The notes under the pieces are model-generated. The model searched no databases. It saw only the letters and a list, made by a program, of their open reading frames with translations, and was not told the origin of the DNA. Of a stretch of DNA of 64,000 nucleotides, positions 33,810-42,420 are shown piece after piece. Source of the DNA: DAOLCO01 sp964612555 (GTDB lineage: Bacteria; Bdellovibrionota_C; UBA2361; SZUA-149; DAOLCO01); contig CAZTBW010000003.1 in the NCBI GenBank assembly GCA_964612555.1, positions 1 through 64,000 of the forward strand, written 5' to 3'. The first letter of the stretch is position 1. The number at the start of each line of letters is the position of its first letter. The translations under genes were made by a program, and so were the position numbers.

Positions 33810-34517
33810 TTATTTTAAACGGGCACGAGCCACAGCAAGCGTCTCTTTTGTACCTTTTTTTTCTGTTCCTGAAAATTCATTTTGATACAATTCTGCCATT
33901 TTAATTACTTTTTTTACATAATCCTGAGTTTCAGCGTATGGGGGAATTCCCTTGTGCTTGTCTACCGCGCCCTCACCTGCATTATATGCAGCAAGTACAT
34001 ATCTTACATTTCCGTTAAATCGCTCAAATAACCACCGAAGGTATTTAACCCCTCCCAGCATGTTTTCAATAGGGTCGTAAGAGTTTTGTACTCCAAAGCG
34101 TTTTGCCGTAGCCGGCATAAGCTGCATAAGCCCACGTGCTCCTGCTGAAGAGATTGCGTTTGAATTGAAAGCCGATTCAATGTGAATTACCGCCTTTACA
34201 AGTGCCGGGTCGAGTCGATACTGTTTTGCAAGAAATATAATGTCATCATCGTAAGAACTGGGTTTTGGACTTGCACTCCAGGAATAACCAATACCTCTCT
34301 GGATGAATATTGATTTTACAGGTTTTTTTGGTGTTACCAGAGAATAGGCTCTCCCTACAGGTTTTTTGGAGGTATAGGTTATGCTTCCGGAGCTATCGAC
34401 GTATTTGTAGAGATTCTGGGCGGAAAGGTCTTTTAGAAAGATAGAAGAGCTTAATAGCAGGACAAGAGGTACTACTGATAAATAAACTATGAAAACTTTA
34501 TAAAAATCAAATTTCAT
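33810..34517 (-). CDS. Lytic transglycosylase (SLT domain) with DUF4124 module
   Basis: A 235-residue exported enzyme that cleaves peptidoglycan glycan strands. Signal-anchor or signal peptide at about 8-28, then a DUF4124 module near 35-60 (LYKYVDSSGSITYTSKK), then the SLT domain about 90-210: ALVKAVIHIESAFNSNAIS with the catalytic Glu, AGARGLMQLMPATA and LAAYNAGEGAV. It is one of two proteins here with a DUF4124 N terminus, the other being the glutaredoxin at 26137. Alone in its unit. Confidence 0.92.
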   Translation of the reverse strand: MKFDFYKVFIVYLSVVPLVLLLSSSIFLKDLSAQNLYKYVDSSGSITYTSKKPVGRAYSLVTPKKPVKSIFIQRGIGYSWSASPKPSSYDDDIIFLAKQYRLDPALVKAVIHIESAFNSNAISSAGARGLMQLMPATAKRFGVQNSYDPIENMLGGVKYLRWLFERFNGNVRYVLAAYNAGEGAVDKHKGIPPYAETQDYVKKVIKMAELYQNEFSGTEKKGTKETLAVARARLK

Positions 34518-34604
34518 ATTACATCTTATTCTGCTAAGCTGAAATAACTGAGTACTTTATGCCCAAATCTACCTTACCTGTCTATTCTAACCTGATTACC
34601 TCAC

Positions 34605-36200
34605 ATGAAACAAAGTGATTTTTTAGTAATTGGCTCAGGTATAGCCGGTCTCATATATGCTTTAGATGTCTGTAAGTACGGAAAAGTAATAGTTATTTGT
34701 AAAAATGATCCCCTTGAGGGTAATACCCGATATGCCCAGGGCGGTATAGCCTCGGTGATGAATGAATATGACAGTTTTGAGGCACACGTTCGTGATACAC
34801 TCCAAGCCGGTGCAGAGCTCTGTAAAAAGGATGTGGTAGAGCTTGTAGTTACCGAGGGACCCCATGTTGTTGAAAGGCTTACCCAGATCGGAGCAAAATT
34901 TGATAAAGAAAAGGAAGGAGTTTTTTCCCTTGGAAAAGAAGGTGGACATTCCTGCCGGAGAATTCTTCATGCAGGCGACACCACCGGAACCGAAATTCAA
35001 AAAGCTTTAAACGAGAGAATCCGCTCTGAAAAAAATATTGAACTTCTCCCCTATCACCTTGCACTTGATTTTATAAAAAGCGATGAACTTAAAGAACCGC
35101 ATGAAGGAGAACCATATATTTGTGGTTGTTATGTACTCAATCTGAAAACAAATCAGGTTGAAACATTTTCAACTAAAGTATGTATGCTTGCAAGCGGTGG
35201 GCTCGGGAAGGTATATCTTTATACCTCAAACCCTGATGTTGCTACGGGTGATGGGGTTGCCATGGCATACCGTGCGGGAGCTGAAATAAAAAACATGGAA
35301 TTTATTCAGTTCCATCCAACATGCCTGCACCACCCGTATGCCAAGAATTTCCTTATTACAGAAGCCATGAGAGGAGAAGGTGCGAGGCTTCTCAAAAAAG
35401 ACGGTACTTCTTTTATGGAGCGCTATCACCCTGATAAGGAACTTGCCCCGAGGGATATTGTTGCACGGGCAATAGATAATGAATTAAAATCCAGTGGAGA
35501 TGATCACGTTTTCCTTGATATCTCTCACCTTGATAAAGATTTCCTGAAAAAACGCTTTCCTTCAATTTACTCGCATCTTCTTGAATTTGGTATTGATATT
35601 TCCAAACAGGCTATTCCTGTCGTGCCTGCCGCGCACTACTCCTGTGGAGGAGTTGGGACTGATATAAATGGAAGAACAAGCATCCCACGATTGTATGCAG
35701 CAGGAGAAGTTGCATGCACCGGGCTTCATGGAGCAAATCGTCTTGCATCAAATTCGCTTCTTGAAGCAGTCGTCTTTGGAAGGCGTGCTGCTGTTGATTC
35801 ATTAAAAGAGATAGCTCATATTTCTAACAATGAAATTCTTCCCGAATGGGACACTTTGGATACAAGAGGCAGTAAAGAGCAGGTACTGGTAAGCCATTTA
35901 TGGGATGAGACAAGAAGGACTATGTGGAATCTTGTGGGCATTGTCAGAAGTGAGTCACGCCTCAAACGTGCGAAAAAAAGGATTGAAGCTTCCCTTGAAG
36001 AGATAGAAAGATATTATTGGTCGTACCAGATCACAGGTGATTTAATTGAACTCCGTAATATAACTCAGGTTGCCAAGCTCATCATCACCTCTGCCCTAAG
36101 CCGAAAAGAGAGCCGTGGCTTGCATTTTGTACAAGAGTACCCTGAAAGAAATCCTCAACTTGATGGGATAGATAGTGTGGTAAAAAGCAGTAAAGCCTAA
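34605..36200 (+). CDS. nadB: L-aspartate oxidase
   Basis: FAD enzyme oxidising L-aspartate to iminoaspartate, first step of NAD synthesis. The 531-residue protein has FLVIGSGIAGL (FAD), NTRYAQGGIASV, the GGHSCRRILHAGDTTG block, EFIQFHPT, EAMRGEGARL, RDIVARAID and SCGGVGTDINGRTSIPRLYAAGE. The nadC gene at 7658 is the later step in the pathway. Convergent with trmB, four bases apart. Confidence 0.96.
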   Translation: MKQSDFLVIGSGIAGLIYALDVCKYGKVIVICKNDPLEGNTRYAQGGIASVMNEYDSFEAHVRDTLQAGAELCKKDVVELVVTEGPHVVERLTQIGAKFDKEKEGVFSLGKEGGHSCRRILHAGDTTGTEIQKALNERIRSEKNIELLPYHLALDFIKSDELKEPHEGEPYICGCYVLNLKTNQVETFSTKVCMLASGGLGKVYLYTSNPDVATGDGVAMAYRAGAEIKNMEFIQFHPTCLHHPYAKNFLITEAMRGEGARLLKKDGTSFMERYHPDKELAPRDIVARAIDNELKSSGDDHVFLDISHLDKDFLKKRFPSIYSHLLEFGIDISKQAIPVVPAAHYSCGGVGTDINGRTSIPRLYAAGEVACTGLHGANRLASNSLLEAVVFGRRAAVDSLKEIAHISNNEILPEWDTLDTRGSKEQVLVSHLWDETRRTMWNLVGIVRSESRLKRAKKRIEASLEEIERYYWSYQITGDLIELRNITQVAKLIITSALSRKESRGLHFVQEYPERNPQLDGIDSVVKSSKA

Positions 36201-36204
36201 GCCT

Positions 36205-36918
36205 CTAGCCCGTATATTTCACCATTCTCACATAGTACACCGCTTTCCCCTGACTTCTGAAGAGTTGTTCAAATTCGGTTTTTAATTCAGATTCAGGGCA
36301 ATCGTGGTTTTGAAGGTCGTGGGTGAGGTGTTCGATTTTAAAGGGGAGGTCTGGGGTGTTTTTAAATTCTTCAAGAAAGGTATCAAAATATTCCTGATGG
36401 TCAGTTTTAACTGAGAGGGTTCCGCCTTCATTTATTATTTCTGCAATCATACGAAGATTATCAGAGGAGAGTATCCTGTGCTTTCTCCAGCGTTTCTTTT
36501 CCCAGGGGTCGGGGAAGTTAATATATATTTCCTTAGCCTTTCGATCTCCCAGAAGTTTGGGTGCCAGTTCACTTCTTCCACGAAATACATACAGGTTAGT
36601 GACTTCCGATTGTAGTGCCTTTTCTACTGTTCTTACCGAACGCTTGAAACGAATTTCAAACCCAAGCACTATTGCATCAGGCTTGAGACGGGCAAGTGAG
36701 ATCAAATGAGCACCGGAGCCGGAACCAAATTCAAGGATAAGTGCGGTACTCTGATTTTTGCTGAAAATCTCTTGAATTTTTTCAATATCCTCTTCAACAG
36801 TAAACCCGGGAAACAGATTATCAGGAAACTCGAATAACCTGTCGAAGTATCTGTTTATACGAGAAGAAAGACGTCTGATTTTACTCTTATCAAAAGGAAC
36901 ATCAGTATTTGAAGACAT
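36205..36918 (-). CDS. trmB: tRNA (guanine-N(7)-)-methyltransferase
   Basis: Adds a methyl group to N7 of G46 in tRNA. The 237-residue Rossmann-fold protein has LEFGSGSGAHLISLA (SAM site), GFEIRFKR, INFPDPWEKKRWRKHRIL (a TrmB hallmark) and GTLSVKTDHQEYFD. The C-terminal TEFEQLFRSQGKAVYYVRMV is also typical. Size normal. Confidence 0.94.
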   Translation of the reverse strand: MSSNTDVPFDKSKIRRLSSRINRYFDRLFEFPDNLFPGFTVEEDIEKIQEIFSKNQSTALILEFGSGSGAHLISLARLKPDAIVLGFEIRFKRSVRTVEKALQSEVTNLYVFRGRSELAPKLLGDRKAKEIYINFPDPWEKKRWRKHRILSSDNLRMIAEIINEGGTLSVKTDHQEYFDTFLEEFKNTPDLPFKIEHLTHDLQNHDCPESELKTEFEQLFRSQGKAVYYVRMVKYTG

Positions 36919-36951
36919 CCGGGAAATTTACACCTTGTTTTTAAGTTATTT

Positions 36952-37386
36952 TCAGTTTGTTTTTTTAGGGGGAGGTGCATCAGAGGGAGAGTATGGGGGA
37001 GGTGTCGGTGTAGCTTCCGCCTGTTGTTTTAATTTTTCTTCCTCTTCTCTTTTGAGCCTTTCTTCTTCAGCTTTTTTTCGTTCCAGAGAAGTCCGCTCAG
37101 CCCGAACCCGTTTCATGGCAGTTTCCTGCTCAATTTTGAGTTTCGTCATGGAGTGGTGAAGACTTTTTGCTTCATCAAGCAGCTTTCGACTTTCAAGTAC
37201 TGCTGCTTCTGCTTTTTTTACTTCCAGTCTCGATTGTTCAAGAGAAGTATTTGCCGCCTCCAGATATTCATTTAAGCCTTCCGGCTCCTGAGCCTGACCC
37301 GGAAGAGCTGGTCTACTGGAACAGGAAGTTGTAATCAGGATTCCTGTAAACATGATAAAGCTGGATATAATCTTATTTTTTGACAT
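36952..37386 (-). CDS. Coiled-coil lipoprotein of unknown function
   Basis: Signal peptide and lipobox TTSC, then a long charged coiled coil (about 35-120) rich in K, E, R and Q, and a Pro-rich tail (TPTPPPYSPSDAPPPKK). ATG at 37386 is chosen because it opens the signal peptide; the frame extends to 37458, overlapping the divergent gene. Similar short coiled-coil lipoproteins tether the outer membrane to peptidoglycan, but no specific family is recognised. Confidence 0.65.
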   Translation of the reverse strand: MSKNKIISSFIMFTGILITTSCSSRPALPGQAQEPEGLNEYLEAANTSLEQSRLEVKKAEAAVLESRKLLDEAKSLHHSMTKLKIEQETAMKRVRAERTSLERKKAEEERLKREEEEKLKQQAEATPTPPPYSPSDAPPPKKTN

Positions 37387-37417
37387 GGTATAAGCCCGGT
37401 AATAGAAGTTATCTCGT

Positions 37418-38119
37418 ATGTTTATAGCAAAAAATGAAACAGATTCCAATATGAACAATCAGGGTCTTTCCTTTCGTCTTTCAAATGATTTTCTTGAAAT
37501 CAGGAGAGTAGTCCTTGTCCCCTCTCTTTCACTACTGAGATTTCTTAAAATAAATAAAGTTTTAAGTTCATCAAGAACGGCACCCGTAATTCTGGATTGC
37601 TACTCTCCCCTGTTTCTCGATTCAGAGACACTTCTGATAACTCCCTTTATGGGTGCTGATGGGGTTTCCTATCTGTTGAATCTTCTCCTGAAAGGGAAAA
37701 AGGATACTTCCGTATTTTTTATTGGATATGCCGGTATGATTGCAGAAGAAACTGCTGATACCGGCTCATGCTTTATTTCAGAAATAAGTAACTATTTAGT
37801 GGAACAGAACATTAATCATATTGAATACCTTTCTACTGAATCTCCTCCCGGCAGAAGCAATATACTTCTCAGTACAAGATACCCGCATGAAGAGTCTCTT
37901 GAGAAAATCAAAAATATCCACGCTACCTATGGTATCTCACTGATTGATATGGAATGTGCATTTATTAAATCGGTATGTAGTGATTTAGGTGCAAGTTTCT
38001 CACCTCTGCTCATAATCAGAGATATATGGGATATTTCCAAAGGAACTCATCGTATCCTTAAAAGCCCTCTTGGAGATGAAGTGTCTTTTGCTCTTGTAAA
38101 CGATTTTTTTTCATGGTGA
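37418..38119 (+). CDS. Nucleoside-phosphorylase-like protein, diverged
   Basis: A 233-residue soluble protein with parts of the purine nucleoside phosphorylase / MTA-SAH nucleosidase fold: LITPFMGADGVSYLLNLLL, VFFIGYAGMI near 100-110, a late GISLIDMECAFIKSVCSDLGASF (the VDMExaa block) and PLLIIRDIWD where the family has a VSD. These match in order, but several active-site positions differ, so catalytic activity is uncertain. A futalosine hydrolase or a degenerate paralogue are options. No ribosome site stands out; an in-frame ATG at 37451 is an alternative start. Confidence 0.6.
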   Translation: MFIAKNETDSNMNNQGLSFRLSNDFLEIRRVVLVPSLSLLRFLKINKVLSSSRTAPVILDCYSPLFLDSETLLITPFMGADGVSYLLNLLLKGKKDTSVFFIGYAGMIAEETADTGSCFISEISNYLVEQNINHIEYLSTESPPGRSNILLSTRYPHEESLEKIKNIHATYGISLIDMECAFIKSVCSDLGASFSPLLIIRDIWDISKGTHRILKSPLGDEVSFALVNDFFSW

Positions 38120-38253
38120 TTTTCTCTCAGAGTATTTTTTCAGGGGTGCTCAACAGGTAATTCATTCTGGCATGCATGTTGAATAACTATGTTTCAGGTA
38201 GCGGAAACATGGTTGTGGAAGCATGAGGGAAATGAGTTGAGGAGCAAGGAAAA

Positions 38254-39216
38254 ATGAACATATTAAGAACTCCAGGGTCGTTGAGAGAAGCCCAACTACT
38301 TGAAAATAATGGCGAAAACTCATCAAACGAAGATATCAAGGAATCTGATGCCCCGTCAGGGTTCAGTGACTTCATCAGGAATGCACTTGGCTCATACGGG
38401 AAAGAAATGATCAGCGAGGAGGATTTATTTGCCGTGCTGATTGAACAGAGACTAGGAGATGTATCAGAGGAGGCATCAGAGATGTATGCCACGGAACTGC
38501 AAAAGGAAATGGCTGCTATCCGTAGAGGAGATGGATATGTAAATATGGAAAAGGCAGCAATAGGAGCGCTTCGTACCGTTGTAGAATCAGGAATGATTGA
38601 TGAAGCTGAAGGAGAGCGTGTGTATGGTGAAGCATTTATGGGAGCACAACTGGATAGTGATACGAATGAGCTCTGGGATGATAGAGGTTCTGCTAATGAC
38701 CCGACAATTGCAATAGCTTCTATTGAGGAAGCATTGATGAAAGTAGAGATGTTTATGAATGGACTCACCTCCGGTGACATAGAAGTAGTACAAAGACCTT
38801 TAAGTAGTGGGTCAACAGGAGAATCAAGCATGGGAAGCTCCGGCAGTCATGCAAGTAGTGGAAGTACAGGAGAGGTAGCGTCAAACGGAATGCACCGACC
38901 TCAATCTATGGATGGTTCGGGAGGATTCCTTTGGAAACCCGTATCTGAATCAGACAAGAAGCTGGTTGTACTGCTTCCGGAGGCATTACGGGGTGTAGTG
39001 AGTAGAGTAGAAATTCATAGTTCCTTACCACCATCAGATGTTACGAAACTTGGTGAGGGAAGATTTGCGGGTGACACCATGAATGGTAACAGACCACATT
39101 TCAGGTTTGATAAACCCGGCAGTGCATATGGAAAAGATGTCCATGTAGTAGCGTACAAGGAAGATGGAACTATGTTGAGCTGGAACATAAAAGATGGAGG
39201 AAGTCGTAACGATTAG
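38254..39216 (+). CDS. Protein of unknown function with Ser/Gly linker
   Basis: A 320-residue protein without signal peptide or membrane helix. An acidic helical N-terminal half (about 30-175) is joined by a Ser/Gly/Thr linker containing two copies of SSGSTGE (about 188-212) to a compact C-terminal domain beginning FLWKPVSESDKKLVVLLPEAL and ending FRFDKPGSAYGKDV. The C-terminal domain looks like a conserved beta domain, but I cannot name it. GGAG and AAGGA lie before the ATG. Acidic composition and modular layout would fit a secreted or effector-type protein; this is conjecture. Confidence 0.6.
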   Translation: MNILRTPGSLREAQLLENNGENSSNEDIKESDAPSGFSDFIRNALGSYGKEMISEEDLFAVLIEQRLGDVSEEASEMYATELQKEMAAIRRGDGYVNMEKAAIGALRTVVESGMIDEAEGERVYGEAFMGAQLDSDTNELWDDRGSANDPTIAIASIEEALMKVEMFMNGLTSGDIEVVQRPLSSGSTGESSMGSSGSHASSGSTGEVASNGMHRPQSMDGSGGFLWKPVSESDKKLVVLLPEALRGVVSRVEIHSSLPPSDVTKLGEGRFAGDTMNGNRPHFRFDKPGSAYGKDVHVVAYKEDGTMLSWNIKDGGSRND

Positions 39217-39219
39217 TGA

Positions 39220-39852
39220 TCAGCCGTTACGAAGATCATATATCTTGCTCACAGGAAGGGTAATTTCTCCAGGAGGGAGCATGGCGTTTATGAGAGCGGC
39301 TTTCTGAAACCTGGATAACATATCTGGAGTTATGTCCATTTGTGTTACTGAGCCTTCCTGAATCAGTCGGGCTCTCATAGTACCTTCCAGAAGCGTAGCT
39401 TTGGGGGTGCACCAGCCTTTTTCCTCATCAAGGAAACACACATTCGCAAATGATGTGTCCGTGATATATCCGGACTTCACCAACAAAACATCATCAGCTA
39501 AGCCTCTCAATCTAAACAATTCTTCCAGTTTCGTTCTGTTTTGATATTTAAAACGATATTCAACAGTATCCGCCTGAACCATCTGGAGGCTCTTGATCAA
39601 GGGAGGATGATATTCTTCAAAATTTACTGAAACAAGTTCCGTGTTATACACTATCCTGCATTTATACTTTCCTCTAAGACATGAATCAGGCAGTTCAATA
39701 TCTTTATTCAGCTTGATCGTGGAAGACTTAAGAAAAAACAACTCATATTGAGAGCGTTCGAGACGTTTCTGATGATACTCAAGATTTTGCAAACTCCCAT
39801 CCCTGACACAAATAGTTTCAAAGAGAGTTGTTGTGGTAGACGATAAATTCAA
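39220..39852 (-). CDS. pabC: Class IV aminotransferase, probable 4-amino-4-deoxychorismate lyase
   Basis: A 210-residue fold type IV PLP protein, short for the family. LFETICVRDGSLQNLEYHQKRLERS is the typical PabC opening, with CRIVYN, the likely PLP lysine in NRTKLEEL, and TDTSFANVCFLDEEKGWCTP near 130-150. The start is TTG at 39852 with no strong ribosome site. pabB is 2.6 kb away on the same strand but separated by other genes, so aminodeoxychorismate synthesis and cleavage may work together for folate. A branched-chain or D-amino-acid aminotransferase is less likely. Confidence 0.8.
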   Translation of the reverse strand: MNLSSTTTTLFETICVRDGSLQNLEYHQKRLERSQYELFFLKSSTIKLNKDIELPDSCLRGKYKCRIVYNTELVSVNFEEYHPPLIKSLQMVQADTVEYRFKYQNRTKLEELFRLRGLADDVLLVKSGYITDTSFANVCFLDEEKGWCTPKATLLEGTMRARLIQEGSVTQMDITPDMLSRFQKAALINAMLPPGEITLPVSKIYDLRNG

Positions 39853-39865
39853 AAGATTTCAAGGA

Positions 39866-41230
39866 TTAAGTTTTTATTCTCGGGTTCAGCACTTTAAGCA
39901 TACAATACCCTACTATCCCCATCGTAGACGAGGCAAGGAGTATGGCAAGTTTTGATGCAAGGAGTAGCTCAGGATTATCTTTATATGCAAGTCCTGCAAT
40001 AAATAAGGACATGGTAAATCCAATTCCAGCTAAGCAAGAGACCCCATATATTCCTTTCCAGTTTGCATTTTTAGGTAAAGCTGCAATACCCAGTTTTACT
40101 GCAATCCAGGAGGCACCAAATACCCCGACTTGTTTTCCAATCATTAAACCAAGCATAATCCCCCACACAGAAGGATATTCAAAAATGGCACCGATCTCCC
40201 CTTCTATCTTCACACCTGCATTTGCAAGAGCAAAGATGGGCATAACAAGGTAGATTGCCCAGGGGTGCAAGGCTCTTTCGAGACGTTGTAGTGGCGCACT
40301 TGCTTCCTCGCTCAGTTGTTTTTGACGATAAAGCGCAGCAAGGCGGGCTTTGTTTGTAAGAACACTTTCTCCTGAGTCCCCTGCCTCTTCAAAGAACTGT
40401 AAGGCTTCTTTACTGTCTTTTAGATATTGCTTTGTATCAATACGAGTTCTTGCAGGAATACAGAATGCTGCAAGTACTCCTGCAACCGTGGGGTGTACAC
40501 CGGAAAGTAAAAAAGCAAGCCAGAGCCCTCCGATGCCAAGTACCGCATATACCAAAGGATTTCTTACTCCAAGGACATTACAGGCTATTAAGCTAAAGAA
40601 AAAGGCAGCCCCGATAAACAAGTTTTCAAAATTAAGAGACGAAGTATAAAAAAATGCAATAACAAGTACCGCACCAAGATCATCAACGATTGCAAGTGCC
40701 GCAAGAAATATTTTCAGTCCTGAAGGAACCCGATTACCAAGAAGTGTGAGAATGCCCAAGGCAAAGGCAATGTCTGTCGCCATGGGGATTCCCCATCCTC
40801 TGGCAGCAGAAGTTCCATAACTGAAGTAAAGATAGATAAGGGCAGGTACAAGCATACCACCAATTGCGGCGAAAATAGGCAAAGCCGCTTGTCTGGGAGA
40901 GGAAAGATCACCTACTATGAACTCCCGCTTAATCTCAAGCCCCACCACAAAGAAAAACATTGCCATAAGACCATCATTAATCCAGTGAAGCACGTTTTCC
41001 CTCAAAACATAATCACCTATGGCAACAGAAATATAAGTCTGCTGAAACGCCTCATACAGATGGGCATAAGAAGAGTTCGCCCATAACATGGCTAAGACAG
41101 TAGCTGCCAGAAGCAAAATCCCCCCTGCCGCCTCAAACCCAAGAAAAAGTCTGAATGGACGAAGTAGTAAATCTATTTTAGACCCGGTTCTGGAAGTGTC
41201 ATCCCAAAACGCCTCATCATTATCAGCCAT
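39866..41230 (-). CDS. nhaA: Na+/H+ antiporter NhaA
   Basis: A 454-residue twelve-helix antiporter exchanging sodium for protons. Motifs include INDGLMAMFFFVVGLEIKREF, PMATDIAFALGIL and AIVDDLGAVLVIAFFYT, where the two adjacent aspartates are the ion-binding pair, and YLVMPIFALANAGV. The loop between helices in the middle carries an extra ~50-residue charged segment (about 275-325) relative to E. coli NhaA. Likely involved in pH and sodium homeostasis. Confidence 0.95.
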   Translation of the reverse strand: MADNDEAFWDDTSRTGSKIDLLLRPFRLFLGFEAAGGILLLAATVLAMLWANSSYAHLYEAFQQTYISVAIGDYVLRENVLHWINDGLMAMFFFVVGLEIKREFIVGDLSSPRQAALPIFAAIGGMLVPALIYLYFSYGTSAARGWGIPMATDIAFALGILTLLGNRVPSGLKIFLAALAIVDDLGAVLVIAFFYTSSLNFENLFIGAAFFFSLIACNVLGVRNPLVYAVLGIGGLWLAFLLSGVHPTVAGVLAAFCIPARTRIDTKQYLKDSKEALQFFEEAGDSGESVLTNKARLAALYRQKQLSEEASAPLQRLERALHPWAIYLVMPIFALANAGVKIEGEIGAIFEYPSVWGIMLGLMIGKQVGVFGASWIAVKLGIAALPKNANWKGIYGVSCLAGIGFTMSLFIAGLAYKDNPELLLASKLAILLASSTMGIVGYCMLKVLNPRIKT

Positions 41231-41381
41231 AACACTCCTGCATTTTGATTCGTTGAAGTACTACTCAAGATATAAAAACTGAAAAAACAAAACAAGCATT
41301 ATAAAATCAGTATCTTAAGCTCATTTTTCAATTTCTTAGAGACCCCTGATATTTAGTTCGGACTCATGGGGAAAGCTAAAA

Positions 41382-41411
41382 TTGACAATTCTAATATCCA
41401 ATGTGATTATA
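41382..41411 (+). promoter_or_regulatory. Candidate sigma-70-type promoter for the metallo-beta-lactamase fold gene
   Basis: TTGACA at 41382-41387 and ATTATA at 41406-41411 are separated by 18 bases, about 75 bases before the ATG at 41484. A CCCCTTGGGG inverted repeat lies between (41443-41452). Confidence 0.5.
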
Positions 41412-41483
41412 CATTTGTTTTTGGTGAGGAATTAGTTTTTCTCCCCTTGGGGTTTATGTTCTTTGATCTTTGAAAGGGAAGTT

Positions 41484-42344
41484 ATGAGTATTGTATATCT
41501 CCTTGGTACTGGTACCTGTCGAATCAGTAAGGATTCCGGACAAAACAGCGCTTGTGTGATTATGGGAGATGGATATACCACGTTCTTGATAGACTGCGGC
41601 ACGCAAGCCATCGAACGATTGGTAAAAGTAGGTGGACTTGAAACGTGTAAGACGCTTCACATCCATATCTCGCATCGTCATACTGATCACCTCTTTGGCT
41701 TGTTTCAGCTTTTACAATGTCTTACCTGGTCAGATGACAGAAGACATCTTCAGGTGGAAAAGGTTTACATCCACGCAACATGCGAGGTGTGTGATCTGAT
41801 TGATGAAATACGATCCATATCTGATAAAGCCGAAACCGACCTTCTTGGGAACTATCCTGATGAAGGAAGGAAACTTGTGTTTTGTCCTGGTCCAGATTTT
41901 GAAGACTGGACGTATCATGTTGGAGAACTGGAAGTTCTCTCCAAACACCTTCCGGGAGTAAATAATCACGGAGTGAAATTTACTCTTGATGGAAAAGTCT
42001 ACGCTTTCACTGCCGATGCACTGGTGGTGGATGAGAATCTCTTTGATTTTTGTCGTAATGTTGATGTTTTGGTCTTTGATTTTGGACATATCGTTAATGT
42101 CCGACAAAAAGACGGGACATGGAAGATTGATCGTCAAAATGCAGTAGAGCTACTGGTTCGTTCAAACGTACGCGTGGCTCACGCGACGCATATCTATTTG
42201 AGGAATCTCCAGCATCAAATTGTTACTTCCTCACAAAGAGAACTTGAAACTGCTCTTCAATTGAAAATGACTGATGAAGGTGCAAAAGCAAGAGGGTTTA
42301 AAGGTCAGATACGTTTGGGAGAGGATCTTTTAAAAATTTCCTGA
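41484..42344 (+). CDS. Metallo-beta-lactamase fold hydrolase, RNase Z-like
   Basis: A 286-residue soluble protein. It starts with YLLGTGTCRISKDSGQNSAC, as in RNase Z, and has the metal motif SHRHTDHLFGL (HxHxDH). Further His and Asp ligands are in KHLPGVNNHGV, FTADALV and VAHATHIYL near the end. RNase Z and the related cyclic nucleotide or arylsulfatase-type enzymes share the fold; the long C-terminal helical part does not decide between them. The ATG has GGGAAG upstream; the frame is open from a TTG at 41463. A hairpin terminator follows. Confidence 0.8.
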   Translation: MSIVYLLGTGTCRISKDSGQNSACVIMGDGYTTFLIDCGTQAIERLVKVGGLETCKTLHIHISHRHTDHLFGLFQLLQCLTWSDDRRHLQVEKVYIHATCEVCDLIDEIRSISDKAETDLLGNYPDEGRKLVFCPGPDFEDWTYHVGELEVLSKHLPGVNNHGVKFTLDGKVYAFTADALVVDENLFDFCRNVDVLVFDFGHIVNVRQKDGTWKIDRQNAVELLVRSNVRVAHATHIYLRNLQHQIVTSSQRELETALQLKMTDEGAKARGFKGQIRLGEDLLKIS

Positions 42345-42374
42345 TCTGCATGCGTAACAAGGGTTTTATCTATC

Positions 42375-42402
42375 AGCGTCCGGGAATTCTGGACGCTTTT
42401 TT
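42375..42402 (+). terminator. Intrinsic terminator after the metallo-beta-lactamase fold gene
   Basis: AGCGTCC pairs with GGACGCT around a nine-base loop and is followed by six T. It ends the plus-strand unit and lies just past the minus-strand pabB stop. Confidence 0.88.
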
Positions 42403-42420
42403 CAGAACATTTTCATAGAA

